Shown one piece after another: positions 37,660-48,719 of a stretch of DNA of 64,000 nucleotides. The stretch covers positions 4,775,501 through 4,839,500 of the forward strand of contig NC_092573.1 in NCBI RefSeq assembly GCF_037975245.1, written 5' to 3'. Each line of letters starts with the position of its first letter. The first letter of the stretch is position 1. The DNA is from Apostichopus japonicus. Its lineage: Eukaryota; Echinodermata; Holothuroidea; Aspidochirotida; Stichopodidae. The notes below the pieces were generated by a model. That model had not been told where the DNA came from. It saw only the letters and a program-made list of their open reading frames with translations, and searched no databases. The translations under genes were made by a program, and so were the position numbers.

Positions 37660-39640
37660 CTCTACAGATCAGTGAAAATTTGACCAAACTTATGAAGCTT
37701 GCACGTAAATGATATACTAGACTGGTTTTTTTTTTAAAACAGGTTATGAAAAGTATCTTAAATATCATTAAACAGTTGGGTACAATAGTTAAACTCACTC
37801 TTCCATCTTTTTTCTCTATGGTACTTGTTCCTTTGCTTTTTGGACTCTTGGATAAACTCTTTTGTTCTGCGAAGGGTACCAATATATCATCTTAAAACAT
37901 GTCTTTAAGCCATATATAACACAGTTCTCCTCTTCTGTTGTTGCCTCCACACTGGTGTCGTACATCACAGGAAAGCTCACCCTTGACTTAGATATTTGGC
38001 TTTTCAATTCCTGCTGGAAGAAAGAAACAGCAAAGTATTCATCATTTGAAAAAAAAATAAAATAAAGTTGTCACCACAAAGTTATGTGAGATTTGCTTCC
38101 ACTATAGTCTCAAAAAACAATCCCAAAGTTTGAAGCAGACTGTATAAAGCTGAAAATTTGAACGAGAGTGTCATCACCATTGCAACCAGAATCAAATGCC
38201 CAGAATACAGAGATAATAAAACATGGGCTAAATCTTTGTTTGTTTTTATGATCTTTAAAAATATAAAATTTTAGAAACAGAAATGCACTGAGCCAACTTA
38301 TTTATAGGCCTAATCGTTTTTAGTTGTTATTTTGCTTGCTCACATAACAAGCCTGTTTAGACCTAGGCTAGAGGAGAATCAGTACTTTGTTACACTAAGT
38401 TTGTCTTCGGTCGTTTTGATATAGTCTTACTAGTAGTACTAAAGTATATAATGGACCGGCGAAGACTAGAGAATACCCAGAGTTTTAGCAACTGCGTTAA
38501 ACTGTATCATCTGATCTATTATTTACGCCAATGAGTTTCATTCAATCTAGGATCAAAAAGAGAAAACTAATTAATCTTAACCTTTAAACTTTGCTACTAA
38601 ACAGATATGCTTGAATTACAAATAAATGTCAAAAAAACATCATAATCTAAGAATCGATGCATATACATATACATAAACAGAATAATTTGAATTCGCGCAA
38701 GTGAACCCTGCACTACATTGGACAGAAAAAAAAAACGTGCAATTAGACCAAACTAAACATACTCAATTTTCCGTTACTTCTACATAAAATATCAATGCAA
38801 ATACAACAACTTACTCTTTTGGCAGTATACTAAAAGCACATGTTATAATAACTTCAGACTATCAAGCTTTCCTGAGAAAAAACGGTTAATACTTCTTACA
38901 GTAAGCAAGTCGACCTTGAAGGAATGTCGCAATTGTTTCCTGGGCGTGACCGGAAATTAAATACTAAAAAATGATAAATGAAAAGGTTAAATAGAACTGA
39001 AGCGTGCATCCTGACTGCTCGCAACATATAATACCGTTGACTAGCCAACATAATTTGTTCAGCCTACTGTGACTGTACGTTTGAAGGTCTAGCCTTGCTT
39101 ATTCAATATCACAAAGCCTACCCATTTAGATTCACATGGGAAATTACAGGAAATCTTTACCAAATGAGTGTAGACTTCAAATAAACTATTGAGCCTTATA
39201 GTTCCAGCATTTGTTTGGGAATAAATAAGAAGATTATGTGCCACTGTTCAATCTAGCCCAATACACACATAACACATTGTTAATTGGTGTTTAGGATGCA
39301 CACTTTAGTGTTGAGAATGCACTGCAGTACCCAGTAGAAGCCTATAGGCTACTCACTGTCATTGCACTTGTGTATTGCGAAACGCCAACGTGACAACGGT
39401 AGCGTTACACTAACCATAATACAGTACTAGTGCCAGTGGCCTAACAATTAACTTTAATTTTACCTTCAAATTAAATGAATAACAGGTAGGCCGATGATGC
39501 AGTTAATACCTCCATTCTTCTAAAGACCTTCTTGGGTGATTTACGGTTGAAAGTTGCTTAGAGTGATCGTATGAAACTATGCCAAGCCCAGCAAGCTGCC
39601 GTTGCCTCTCGGTTTCCAAATTGAAGTGAATCGAATTGGG
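37660..39640. other. Transposon interior; one possible minus-strand exon
   Basis: Mostly AT-rich and non-coding. On the minus strand TTTCTTTCTTCCAG at about 38,012-38,025 is a good polypyrimidine-AG acceptor. It opens about 70 codons (LKSQISKSRVSFPVMY near the start, EATTEEENCVIYGL in the middle) to a stop near 37,816, with a GTGAGT donor-like site near 37,794. I do not recognise the product. It could be a decayed transposase or captured host exon. Confidence 0.3.
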
Positions 39641-39644
39641 TTAA

Positions 39645-39895
39645 AATACATTAGTCTGTCGACACCGACTAAGCTACGATTATGGCGTAAATCGGGTGTC
39701 CGTATCGTTCTTAGTCCATGGGTTAAAATACCTTAGTCCGTCGCCACCGACTAAGCTGCGATTATATTTTCCTTAGTCAGTGTAAACTAACTAAGAAGCA
39801 GCGATGAAACGAAGATTTTTGCTAGTCCGTGTGCATTGACTAACGTTACAGACTAATTTAACGTTAGTCCGTGGCAATATTGACTAGTTTATTTT
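39645..39895. repeat. Right subterminal repeat cluster (TTAGTC/GACTAA)
   Basis: The same motif as at the left end, in both orientations, with about a dozen occurrences such as CTTAGTCCGT, ACCGACTAAGC and GACTAACGTTA. It ends ten or so bases before the TTTTTTCAGTGT terminus. Confidence 0.85.
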
Positions 39896-39903
39896 TTCAG
39901 TGT

Positions 39904-40793
39904 GGAATGGCTAGGGGAGTGAAATTCAGTGGGGGTAATGGTGAGTGTAGGATGGCTATAGGGGTGTGGAATTCAGTGGGGGTATTGGTGAGTGTGGGGT
40001 GGGCAGGGGCGTAGAATCCAGTATGGGTAATGGTGAGTGTGGGACGGCTAGGGAAGTGGAATTCAGTGGGGGTAATGGTGAGTGTAGGAATGGCTAAGGG
40101 AGTAGAATTCAGTAGGGGAAATGCTGAGTGTGGGATGGCTAGGGGAGTGGAATTCAGTAGGGGTAATGGTGAGTGGAGGATGGCTAGGGGTGTGGAATTC
40201 AGTGGGGATAATGGTGAGTGTGGGATGGGCAGGGGAGTGGAATTCAGTGGGGGTAACAGTGAGTGTGGGTTGGCTAGGGGAGAGGAATTCGGTGGGGGTA
40301 ATGGTGAGTGTGGAATGGGCAGTTGAGTGGAATTCAGTAGGGGTAATGGTGAGTGTGGGATGGCTAAGGGAGTAGAATTCAGTAGGGGAAATGCTGAGTG
40401 TGGGATGGCTAGGGGAGTGGAATTCAGTGGGGGTAATGGTGAGTGTAGGATGGCTATAGGGGTGTGGAATTCAGTGGGGGTATTGGTGAGTGTGGGGTGG
40501 GCAGGGGCGTAGAATCCAGTATGGGTAATGGTGAGTGTGGGACGGCTAGGGAAGTGGAATTCAGTGGGGGTAATGGTGAGTGTGGAATGGCTAGGGGAGT
40601 GAAATTCAGTAGGGGCAATGCTGAGTGTGGGATGGCTAGGGAAGTGGAATTCAGTGGGGGTATCGGTGAGTGTAGGATGGCTATAGGGGTGTGGAATTCA
40701 GTGGGGGTAATGGTGAGTGTGGGGTGGGCAGGGGCGTAGAATTCAGTATGGGTAATGGTGAGTGTGGGATGGCTAGGGCAGTAGAATTCAGCA
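39904..40793. repeat. 45-bp minisatellite, right part (about 20 copies)
   Basis: Continues the array interrupted at 35,120, beginning in mid-unit with GGAATGGCTAGGGGAGTG. A longer block of several units recurs almost exactly (near 39,900-40,130 and 40,400-40,600), showing higher-order duplication. The variant GGCTATAGGGGTGTGGAATT occurs only in this half. Confidence 0.97.
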
Positions 40794-42906
40794 TTTTAAC
40801 AATTTAACAAATTAATAATCAGAAATTTAGCGAGGGAGGGTTGGGGGTGTTTGCGAGGTATTTTCGTAGACTACTTTATCCCCTTTAAAATTATGAAACA
40901 AATCAAATAAATGAAGCATTTGTTCTGATCTGATAACGTAACAGACGGATGTATGAATTTAATTACATCGACGCTTGAAACAGACGCCATCTCAGACGGG
41001 GGAAATATTTTATTAATTGCAAAATATTCAGATATTGGCATCAAATCCCGTACCGATTTAGCGCAGGCTACTCTCTTAAACCGAAGCAATTGTTTACGCT
41101 GACGCTTAATTGTTGAATCTTAAGTGATATTCTTAGCTTAGTACGCAATTAAATTTCCAATCTCGATAATTCGTTCCTTAATTTACTTCAGCGGTTGCCT
41201 CTTTTGAGCTTAATCTCGACTTGTTTACAAGAGGAGCGTGCATGTTCTCAAAGATTAGTTGTTCAACTTTAGTAGTTGGGGGAGTTCATTTCGAAGTATT
41301 TTCAAAGAGAGTAATCAGAATAATTAAAACAGGTATTTTAGTGAGCAAAAATTTCGTACTTTAGTCTATTACGTGAATTTTCGTTACATATTTCCTATAA
41401 CTGGGAGCGAATATAATGAATCTGAGAAAATGTTTGTCTACAGCAAACTAAGCACTAATCAAGGTCTGTAAAATGTATGCTAAAAGGACTGGAACTTGAA
41501 AAACATCCGGTAGGTTGATTAACCTAAAGAACGAAGTTAATAAACGCTTACCAAGCGACCAAGCAAACACTCGTCCGACAAATGAAACGCCGACACTTTT
41601 GTCAAGATCATTATTGTTGGGATGGAAACGTAGAGACAGAGATACAACATGATGGGGCCCAAGGGCCAACATATAGTTTCGAATTTCTAGTGTTTTCATC
41701 AAAAGTTTAAATTTGGCGGAAAACACAGAACCCAATTAAAGGATGTAGTTTACTGAAGCGATTTTAAATGAAGGAACAGATCACATTCAGAGGTTTCCAA
41801 AAGCAATCAACTCTCGTCAGATGTGATCTTCGAAGGTTTTTGGTAGACTCAACCAAAACTTAACGTATACTAACAAACACAAGGACGGTGAACAGTAGTT
41901 ATATTCAAGTTAAATATATAAGTTCCCATGAAGAAAAACTGTAGGTGAAATAGCTTTTCTCTCATATGAACGGTATCACTTTGAGTCTTGGTCCTAAAGC
42001 AAACCACATGGTAAAGACGTGGGTATTCGGGAACTTCGAAAAAGTGTTATCGTTTTTGTAAGCTGTCGATGTATACTTTCAGAATTGTATACTCATGGTA
42101 AATTATTTCTGTTATTAAAGTCGAACACTGTAATTCATGATGCAACACTGAAAATAAAGAAGGTATACTATAATAAGTGTTCCAAAGCTGCTTCTAATCA
42201 TAATGAGTTTTTGATCTTTATTCTTCTTGATTCACAATTGACTAGCCAATGTCAGAACCGTACTGTCGATATTAACACTTACATAATGTCTAACTGATAC
42301 GTGTAGGCCTACCGTTACTGATCGGAATACAGCATCAATGTATTCAAGAAATGCACCTTTCAAGGAACAGTTAACGTCATTCTCCAAAAGAAGTAGTGTT
42401 TCATGTCCTGGTTTCCATCTATTTCCGTCTGAGTTAATGTTAAAGCCATTGTACTTCAAAAGTTAACTGTTTGTTTGAGACCTTTCTTGACGGAATTGCT
42501 GACATGTGTTTAGGACTCAACGGTAGCTATATAGCTTATCACAGTATAAAGTGTACTGTACTAAATACGTAACCTGCAATGACCGTATGCCCCTTTCGTG
42601 CATTATCCTGCGATAAACGCGCTGTAGACCGTTGATTAATCCCTGATTAACTCCAGATTGCTGCAAATTCAACACAAAAGGGAAGCGTTTGGCAATGAAA
42701 TCCGCATTATTCGAAAAAGCTTAAATGCCAGCAGCACTGGCCTCCAATTTCAGATTGTTGAAAATTGGTAAATCCTTTCTCAAACAGTTTTTAAACTACT
42801 TTTTGGGGTTCAGACTCTCCATATAATTCTGAGTCATTGCTCAAATAGACAAGTAAATGTTAAGTGAGGAAAACTATTTTGATGTTGGTTTGTACACACA
42901 CACACA
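40794..42906. other. No gene recognised
   Basis: The longest frames are 95 codons (41,448-41,735, minus) and 92 codons (42,019-42,297, plus), neither with a recognisable domain. No terminal repeats or tandem arrays were found. Confidence 0.5.
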
Positions 42907-42927
42907 TTTTCCAACTCATTACGTTTC

Positions 42928-42970
<43 letters not shown>
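42907..42970. repeat. Palindrome with (AT)n core beside a SINE
   Basis: TTTTCCAACTCATTACG followed by TTTCAATT leads into about 40 bp of AT, followed by AATTGAAA and CGTAATGAGTTGGAAAA, the near-perfect inverse. The left arm is a 5'-truncated + copy of the SINE 3' end, and the right arm is the 3' end of the full SINE next door. Confidence 0.95.
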
Positions 42971-42973
<3 letters not shown>

Positions 42974-43171
42974 GAAAACGTAATGAGTTGGAAAATTTAG
43001 AACAGTGAAAAAAACTCCCAGCCTCCACCGGGATTCGAACCCGGGCCTCCCGCTTTATATGCGGACACCCTAACCACTAGGCTATGGACGCTGATTGTAT
43101 GTGCAGAGGTTCGAAACCGGTAAGGAAGGTCGTAATTCCACTGTAGGCGTTTGTCACCTGTATCGAACAAT
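42971..43171 (-). mobile_element. tRNA-derived SINE, same family as at 16,815-17,016
   Basis: Nearly identical to the copy at 16.8-17.0 kb. It carries the minus-strand A box TAGCCTAGTGG, B box GGTTCGAATCC, anticodon-like loop ATATAAA, the upstream GGTTTCGAACC and GCCTACAGTGG pair, and the same 5' end at GAACAAT. Similarity of only a few mismatches suggests fairly recent activity. Coding-looking frames over it are artefacts. Confidence 0.9.
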
Positions 43172-43195
43172 TCAATGACACCCATGTCGTCTAAG

Positions 43196-43197
<2 letters not shown>

Positions 43198-43271
<74 letters not shown>

Positions 43272-43276
43272 TATAT
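43198..43276. repeat. (AT)n tract with GTAT interruptions
   Basis: About 79 bp of alternating AT with three G interruptions, followed by (TTA)n and T-run sequence (43,279-43,313). Confidence 0.95.
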
Positions 43277-43313
43277 GTGTTATTATTATTTTTTTTTTGT
43301 ATTATTATTATTA

Positions 43314-45548
43314 GAGACTGAGAGAGAGTTGGTATTGTCAAAGTACAAAGTTCAATTAAAAATAAAAACGTTTTTGTGCTCCATTTCAATATATTGCTCA
43401 TTCCATGCCATGAAATAAATTAATCTGTAGCTTACATCATGATTCCCTTTTTGTTCCTTCGATGATCAAGAAAATTAAGTACAGAAATGACACCCATGTC
43501 TTCAAAGAGGAAATGAGCTGGTTAGAGGATTGCGCATGAATAACTTTCCTCGAGAGGTATTGCTGCAAGTTCTCTTAAGGTTAAAAAATCCTTTTACGTA
43601 TTTTCTTGTAATAAGAACGCCTTCACCCTTTTACTCCTCTCTGACAACGCTTGATTCGATCCATCCCATTTTCTAAACAAGAAAGGACAATTTCTGGCAA
43701 AAATATCTCCGGGGCTCCGTAGCTATAAGGGCTTGGGTAAATTTCCTGAAGAGGATGGTTATAAGAGAGAAATCAAGCTTCATCACTTCATTAAAGATCA
43801 AATGTGTTTGTTCTCTTCGTATCCGTTAGCAGAGAACACCAAAACCATCAATCAGAAACATCCTGAGAGAAACCGAGAAGAAACTGCTGCAAGTAAACCC
43901 TCACTGACTATATACGAAAGTTCTCGGTACCATAGGCGTTGTTCATATATGAGGACGCAAGGGGATCAGGCTATTGTATTTGCCTCGCGTCCACATATGA
44001 GAACGAACACGTCATCATGATTCTGAACAAATCGATCAGCTAGTAATATCACTACAGTACGTACGACAACAGTACGTCACAGCGGGAAGTGTTAATGCGG
44101 GAATGGCAAGGGTATGTAACGGGAAATATGCATTGGTCAGGAGATAACAATTGCGGGGTGGGGGTAAGATTCTGAATATGCGAGCATTCAAAATTCGACG
44201 TTGATCACCCGTTTGCGGTATCAGATCCACCTTGCGATCTCTGATGTGTACAAGGCTAGTAGGCGAAACGACTAAAATAAAGCTCACTAAGCGGTCATGA
44301 CTTGGTCAACAATTTGTCGCATTCATTGCTAATCGTTTCATACCAATACCAGAAATTTGCGGTAGGATCCGGTGAGGATGGTTTAAGAGGTATTTGCACT
44401 GTTAGTTATTTGATACAAACACAATGAAGGTAAAAGTGATACACGCCGAAGAAATTTATAGTGTCATATTTCTTCTGACATGAGTCTTTGTGCTTCAAAA
44501 AATGGCTATGAGAAATATCTGCTAATGCTGCAAGGACTGTTATATTGTTGTAAGAGTCTGCAATAGAAGTTACACTTATTCATTGAAGACCTGTTTACGT
44601 CTACAGAATTATATCAGTCGTTTAGTCATTTCCAGTTATGTCAGGAGAACTTGTCCTCCCCTTACTCTAAATCAAGGAAAGATTTTACAACAGTTTCGTT
44701 AGCCTCTTGCAACAACAACTCAATATTCATATCCGTAGTAGAACGAATTTGTCATAACTTACGGCACATTTTCATATCTCTGAGGCCTTTTGTGTTTTTG
44801 GAGAAAACACAATGTTGCTTAATGATCATGAATTCAGATCGAATACTTAAAGTATCCTTGGCCAAAGTGTAATTTAACAGTTTTTGCTCAAACTCAGTCC
44901 CTCTGATGGACAACAGAACAAGGTAATGTAATATCAACGATGCTCAGTTTTGTGGCTTGTATAACCATCTCGCTCTATTTTCGTTTTGTTCTGTAAGACT
45001 ATTTTCCAAGCATTTTGTTTCTTCTTTCCTGCAGCTGATTATTTAGACTTCTTTTTCTTAAATCTAAGTAGACAAACGTTCTTTACACAATCGATGCATT
45101 AGGTATACCAGCAGTTCACATCAGTAAGGTTTAAACAAATGAGCTTTCCACATTTCACTGCAGTTCCAGGAATACAACTGTTCAAAAGACTAAAGAAGTT
45201 GTCATGCATATTCGATGTTCAAATTCTGCCAATGTAAATTACCTCTGTTTTTCCTCCAACGCTTTCCATTTACTTTAGTTTCTCTATTTCCACTTCGATT
45301 GACTCTCCTCCACTTGTTCAAAAGTCAAATGTATCAAAACTTTGTTATAAACGTATCATGTCTCCCTTGGGATTGTTGAAGTAAGCCGTTCCTGAGAGGG
45401 TATATTTGACAGCAATGAATGGACTCTCATATTAGTCTTCGCTGTCATTGTCAGAGTCCCCGGATGTGCTATCAAAGCCTAAACACCTCAGGTACAGTTA
45501 CAGGTGCAGTGGACACTTCATAATGTTAATGACAATGTCATCATTTCT
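43314..45548. other. No gene recognised
   Basis: The largest frame (43,733-44,020, 95 codons) has no recognisable domain. On the minus strand a frame from about 44,937 to 44,670 is open apart from one TGA and reads like degraded coding sequence, but I cannot assign it. No repeats or terminal structures were seen. Confidence 0.45.
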
Positions 45549-45596
45549 ACCTTTGCCTGATGAGTTCCCTTAAAGGACGAAACCGGTCGTGAAGGG
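45549..45596 (+). ncRNA. Hammerhead ribozyme motif (type I topology)
   Basis: Helix I is ACCTTTGC upstream (CCTTTGC, 45,550-45,556) pairing with GTGAAGG (45,589-45,595), 7 bp with two G-U wobbles. The invariant CTGATGA is at 45,557-45,563. Helix II is GTTC/GGAC (45,564-45,567 with 45,575-45,578) closed by a CCTTAAA loop. GAAA is at 45,579-45,582. Helix III is the self-complementary hexamer ACCGGT (45,582-45,587), and the cleavage triplet GTC ends at 45,588. All invariant core bases are present. Helix III is too short to close a loop within one molecule, so cleavage would need pairing between two copies, as described for minimal hammerheads of some animal retroelements. Activity is inferred. 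Confidence 0.8.
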
Positions 45597-45675
45597 GGAT
45601 TTTTCTGGTGTGTTGATGTTTATCAATTTAATATATATATCTGTCATACCACTTGCTACACATTTATTTCTTATT
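45597..45675 (+). repeat. Dispersed repeat tail downstream of the hammerhead
   Basis: Contains TGGTGTGTTGAT, an AT spacer, TCATACCACTTGCT and ATTTATTTCTTA in the same order as at 14,848-14,935. The ribozyme and this tail probably belong to one repeat family, possibly a Penelope-like element or retrozyme fragment, but no protein-coding part is present to show this. Confidence 0.7.
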
Positions 45676-45822
45676 TACGGCTTGGCTTGCATATAAAAGT
45701 GGTAATTCTGTGTAAAATTGTCAGATTCAAAAGCACCAGGGGTGTACTCTGTACAATTACAATACTTTGGTAATACTAAGTTATACTACGCCAGTTTATA
45801 CGCTTTCACACACCAGTAGAAT

Positions 45823-45880
45823 CACTGTGGTCGAGTGGTATGGACTTCGGTCTGTGACACAAGGTCACAGGTTCGATGTT
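45823..45880 (+). mobile_element. tRNA-like sequence, probable SINE head
   Basis: TGGTCGAGTGGT resembles a tRNA-Ser/Leu-type A box, and CACAGGTTCGATG about 35 bp later resembles the T-arm and B box. No clean acceptor stem could be formed, so a SINE or tRNA pseudogene is more likely than a tRNA gene. Confidence 0.5.
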
Positions 45881-47875
45881 TTGTTCAATGTTCTTAACTC
45901 CGAGGTTAACTGAATTGCACCACTGTTACAAAGAATATTAATTAATTGTTTGTGGAAATATGGCTTTGGTAGTTAAGTTAAGTTAAGTTTTGGTCAAAAG
46001 GGGAAAGTAGACCAACATAATCAGCAGGCGGGGTGGGGTTGATGGGGGGGGGGCGGAACAGGGGCTGATGGGACGGAAAAGATACAGGCGTCGATGAGAA
46101 ACCGTCATTGTATTGTATTTATTTATCATCGTTAAAACGTAAAAACGTTAAGGATGCATTCGATCTATGCAGGAACCAGGATATGATTCATAATTCTCAA
46201 GTACCATAAGACAACATATATAGTATATCATTAAGAAAATTACATTATGCTTACTATACTGTTAATATTTTTTGGGAGATTAGAAATTAAAACTATCACA
46301 GGCTGTAGTTTATTGTAATACCCTACGTACTCTCGTACAACTTGAATAACATTTTAGTTAAATTTATTTAATTTAAAAATGTAAACCATTATAATGCGCT
46401 TTATATAAACACCAAACTAAACTTCAATTTCAAATTATCAAGACATTTTCCGTCGGTATACACTTGATTAAATGTAATGTTAAAAATAACAATAAATGGT
46501 AACAATACCACTCAGTGTTCGTTTATGTTTGTGCGTGAAGTAAATACTTACAATAACAACACTGAGACTAAACAGTTCTATGTCGGGCTACGACGTGATA
46601 CATAATAACCGATATCAATAATAATTATTATTTAACATTCAGTATTTGTGAGGGCTGGAGTAATAGTATTTTTCCAAAAGTTAGATGAGAGATACGTAGA
46701 AGCGTCGACAATTTCCAGTTATTTCATAAAGAAGTTATAACGTGGTTTTGTATATGGTGCCATAAGTACTTCAGAGTTCCTCTTTGACTAATCAACAAGC
46801 GTTGAAATGTAATAACTTTAAAAAGCTTAACATTCGAATCGACATAACCTACACAAAATCTCTTCAGTGTGAACTCTCTTTTAACTTTAGATGAATTTAA
46901 TCATTTTCAGAGTAAATGCCTTGTATATCTAACTTTTTCATCTGTTTTGAAGTAATTTGGCGTTTGTGGTACCGATGCTCTAATTAAGAGATTGCAAGTG
47001 ACGTAGTACGTGAAGGACAACATTAGAGAATGTATATATTTTACCCAGTTACAGAATTAGAGTTACAATTAGTCAAAACGAAGTAGATTACGTTGTACTA
47101 AGTCTGTTGAAAGATTCATATTTTCATATCTCCTCTCCTCTCTAATCGAGTTTATGTCACGTAATCATGTTTGGTCGTATGTATGCGTGTATGTATGTAT
47201 GTTTTCTTTCGGCTCACCTCCATAAATTGATTTATGTTTCAATATATGAATAAGAACAGTAAGATTGTCGGCCTTGTTGTAAATGAAGTTCTTAGCCTCA
47301 TTTTGCTGAAGGATGGAGACAAGATGATATAAACTATAGGATATATGGTTTGAACAACATGAAATCAGTTAAGTTGTGTACTCCCACATGTGAATTTATA
47401 AGCCGAGTATTGAGTGATACATCACTCAATCAGCATAAAGTAAGTGATTCATACTAGCTTTACAATTGAATTTTTTACACGTACCAGGTCTACGTAAAAG
47501 CGAAGCTTGATATGAAAAAGGATCATGATTTGGACGTCGCTGTGTAACACACCACCGGGAAATTGCCGTAAACTATTTGAAAAGCAAGAAAGTTTGCTAA
47601 GAATGTTTTGCATAAATATTATTTAGTACTATTAATTAAAGGTAGATTAAATTATTTGAATAACCTAGAAATGTAAACGAGAGACAAATAATATCATTAA
47701 AAGAGTCTAGTCTAATATATACTGCTTAAAATGCAATGCAACCTTCATCCAAAGTGTTAAACAGCACTGCTATATTCAATGATTGGATCCTCAACCTCGT
47801 ACAAAACATTCGAAGGTAACAAATCTACCGGCCTTTTGTCATACTATACAATCATCAGCAGATGTACTAAGGCCC
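45881..47875. other. No gene recognised; one G4-capable tract
   Basis: AT-rich with no frame of note. A run of GGGGTGGGG then a G10 run at 46,030-46,053 can form a G-quadruplex. I see no transposon ends. Confidence 0.5.
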
Positions 47876-47903
47876 GTTGTGTATCAGACTGCCGTGTATT
47901 ATG

Positions 47904-47953
<50 letters not shown>

Positions 47954-48712
47954 TGATGTATCAGTCTGCCGTGTATTATGTTTATATAGGTGTTTCTGTG
48001 CTGTATCAGTCTATCGTGTACTATGTTCATATAGGTGTTTCTGTGCTGTATCAGTCTATCGTGTACTATGTTTATATAGGTGTTTCTGTGTTGTATCAGT
48101 CTATCGTGTACTATGTTTATATAGGTGTTTCAGTGCTGTATCCGTCTGCCGTGTACTATGTTTATATAGAAGTTTCTGTGCTGTATCAGTCTACCGTGTA
48201 CTATGTTCATATAGGTGTTTCAGTGCAGTATCAGTTTGCCGTGTACTATGTCGATATAGGTGCTTCTGTGCTGTATCAGTCTATCGTGTACTATGTTTAT
48301 ATAGGTGTTTCAGTGCTGTATCAGTCTACCGTGTACTATGTCTATATAGGTGTTTCTGTGCTGTATCTGTCTACCGTGTACTATGTTTATAAAGGTGTTT
48401 CAGTGCTGTATCCGTCTGCCGTGTACTATGTCCATACGGGTGTTTCTGTGCTGTATCAGACTGCCGTGTATTATGGTCACATAGGTGCTTCTGTGCTGTA
48501 TCTGTCTATCGTGTACTATGTTTATATAGGTGCTTCTGTGCTGTATCTGTCTGCCGTGTACTATGTCCATACGGGTGTTTCAGTGCAGTATCAGTTTGCC
48601 GTGTACTATGTCGATATAGGTGTTTCTGTGCTGTATCAGTTTGCCGTGTACTATGTTCACATAGGTGTTTCAGTGCTGTATCATTCTGCGTGTATATGTT
48701 CATATGGGTGTG
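47876..48712. repeat. 45-bp minisatellite, about 17-18 copies, open reading frame throughout
   Basis: Units of 45 bp carry GTGTACTATGTTTATATAGG, TGTTTCTGTG and CTGTATCAGTCTATC. Since 45 is a multiple of three, one + frame is open from 47,779 to 48,780 (333 codons) and encodes a 15-residue repeat of the type VYYVYIGVSVLYQSI. The frame has no signal peptide, no recognisable domain outside the repeat and is partly made of the AT tract. I treat it as a by-product of the array rather than a gene, though a second + frame and a minus frame are open too. Confidence 0.95.
47907..47951. repeat. (AT)n tract inside the first minisatellite unit
   Basis: About 45 bp of alternating AT arises at the TTATATA position of the first 45-bp unit. 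The unit sequence (CTGCCGTGTATTATG) precedes it and the next unit follows it, so the microsatellite has expanded from within the minisatellite. Confidence 0.9.
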
Positions 48713-48719
48713 TTAGTGT

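Larger units (their letters stand above)
35121..39903. mobile_element. 4.78-kb DNA transposon with ACACTGAAAA ends, CACTA/EnSpm-like
   Basis: The termini are ACACTGAAAA on the left and TTTTTTCAGTGT on the right. Deleting the segment rejoins GTGAGTGT to GGAATGGC, reconstituting one minisatellite unit exactly. Both ends carry dense short repeats in both orientations (TTAGTCGGT and its complement), like the subterminal repeats of CACTA/EnSpm elements. CACTG-type ends fit that superfamily, but a 2-3 bp target duplication could not be told apart from the repeat-rich junction. No complete transposase is visible, so it appears non-autonomous or decayed. Confidence 0.75.

Noticed and set aside
44240-44265. 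CTGATGT followed by GCGAAACGAC as a third hammerhead
   Set aside because: The invariant A9 is replaced by T and no helix II can form.
44670-44937. About 90 minus-strand codons with a single TGA, possible degraded exon
   Set aside because: No recognisable motif, no convincing splice sites on both sides, and an in-frame stop.
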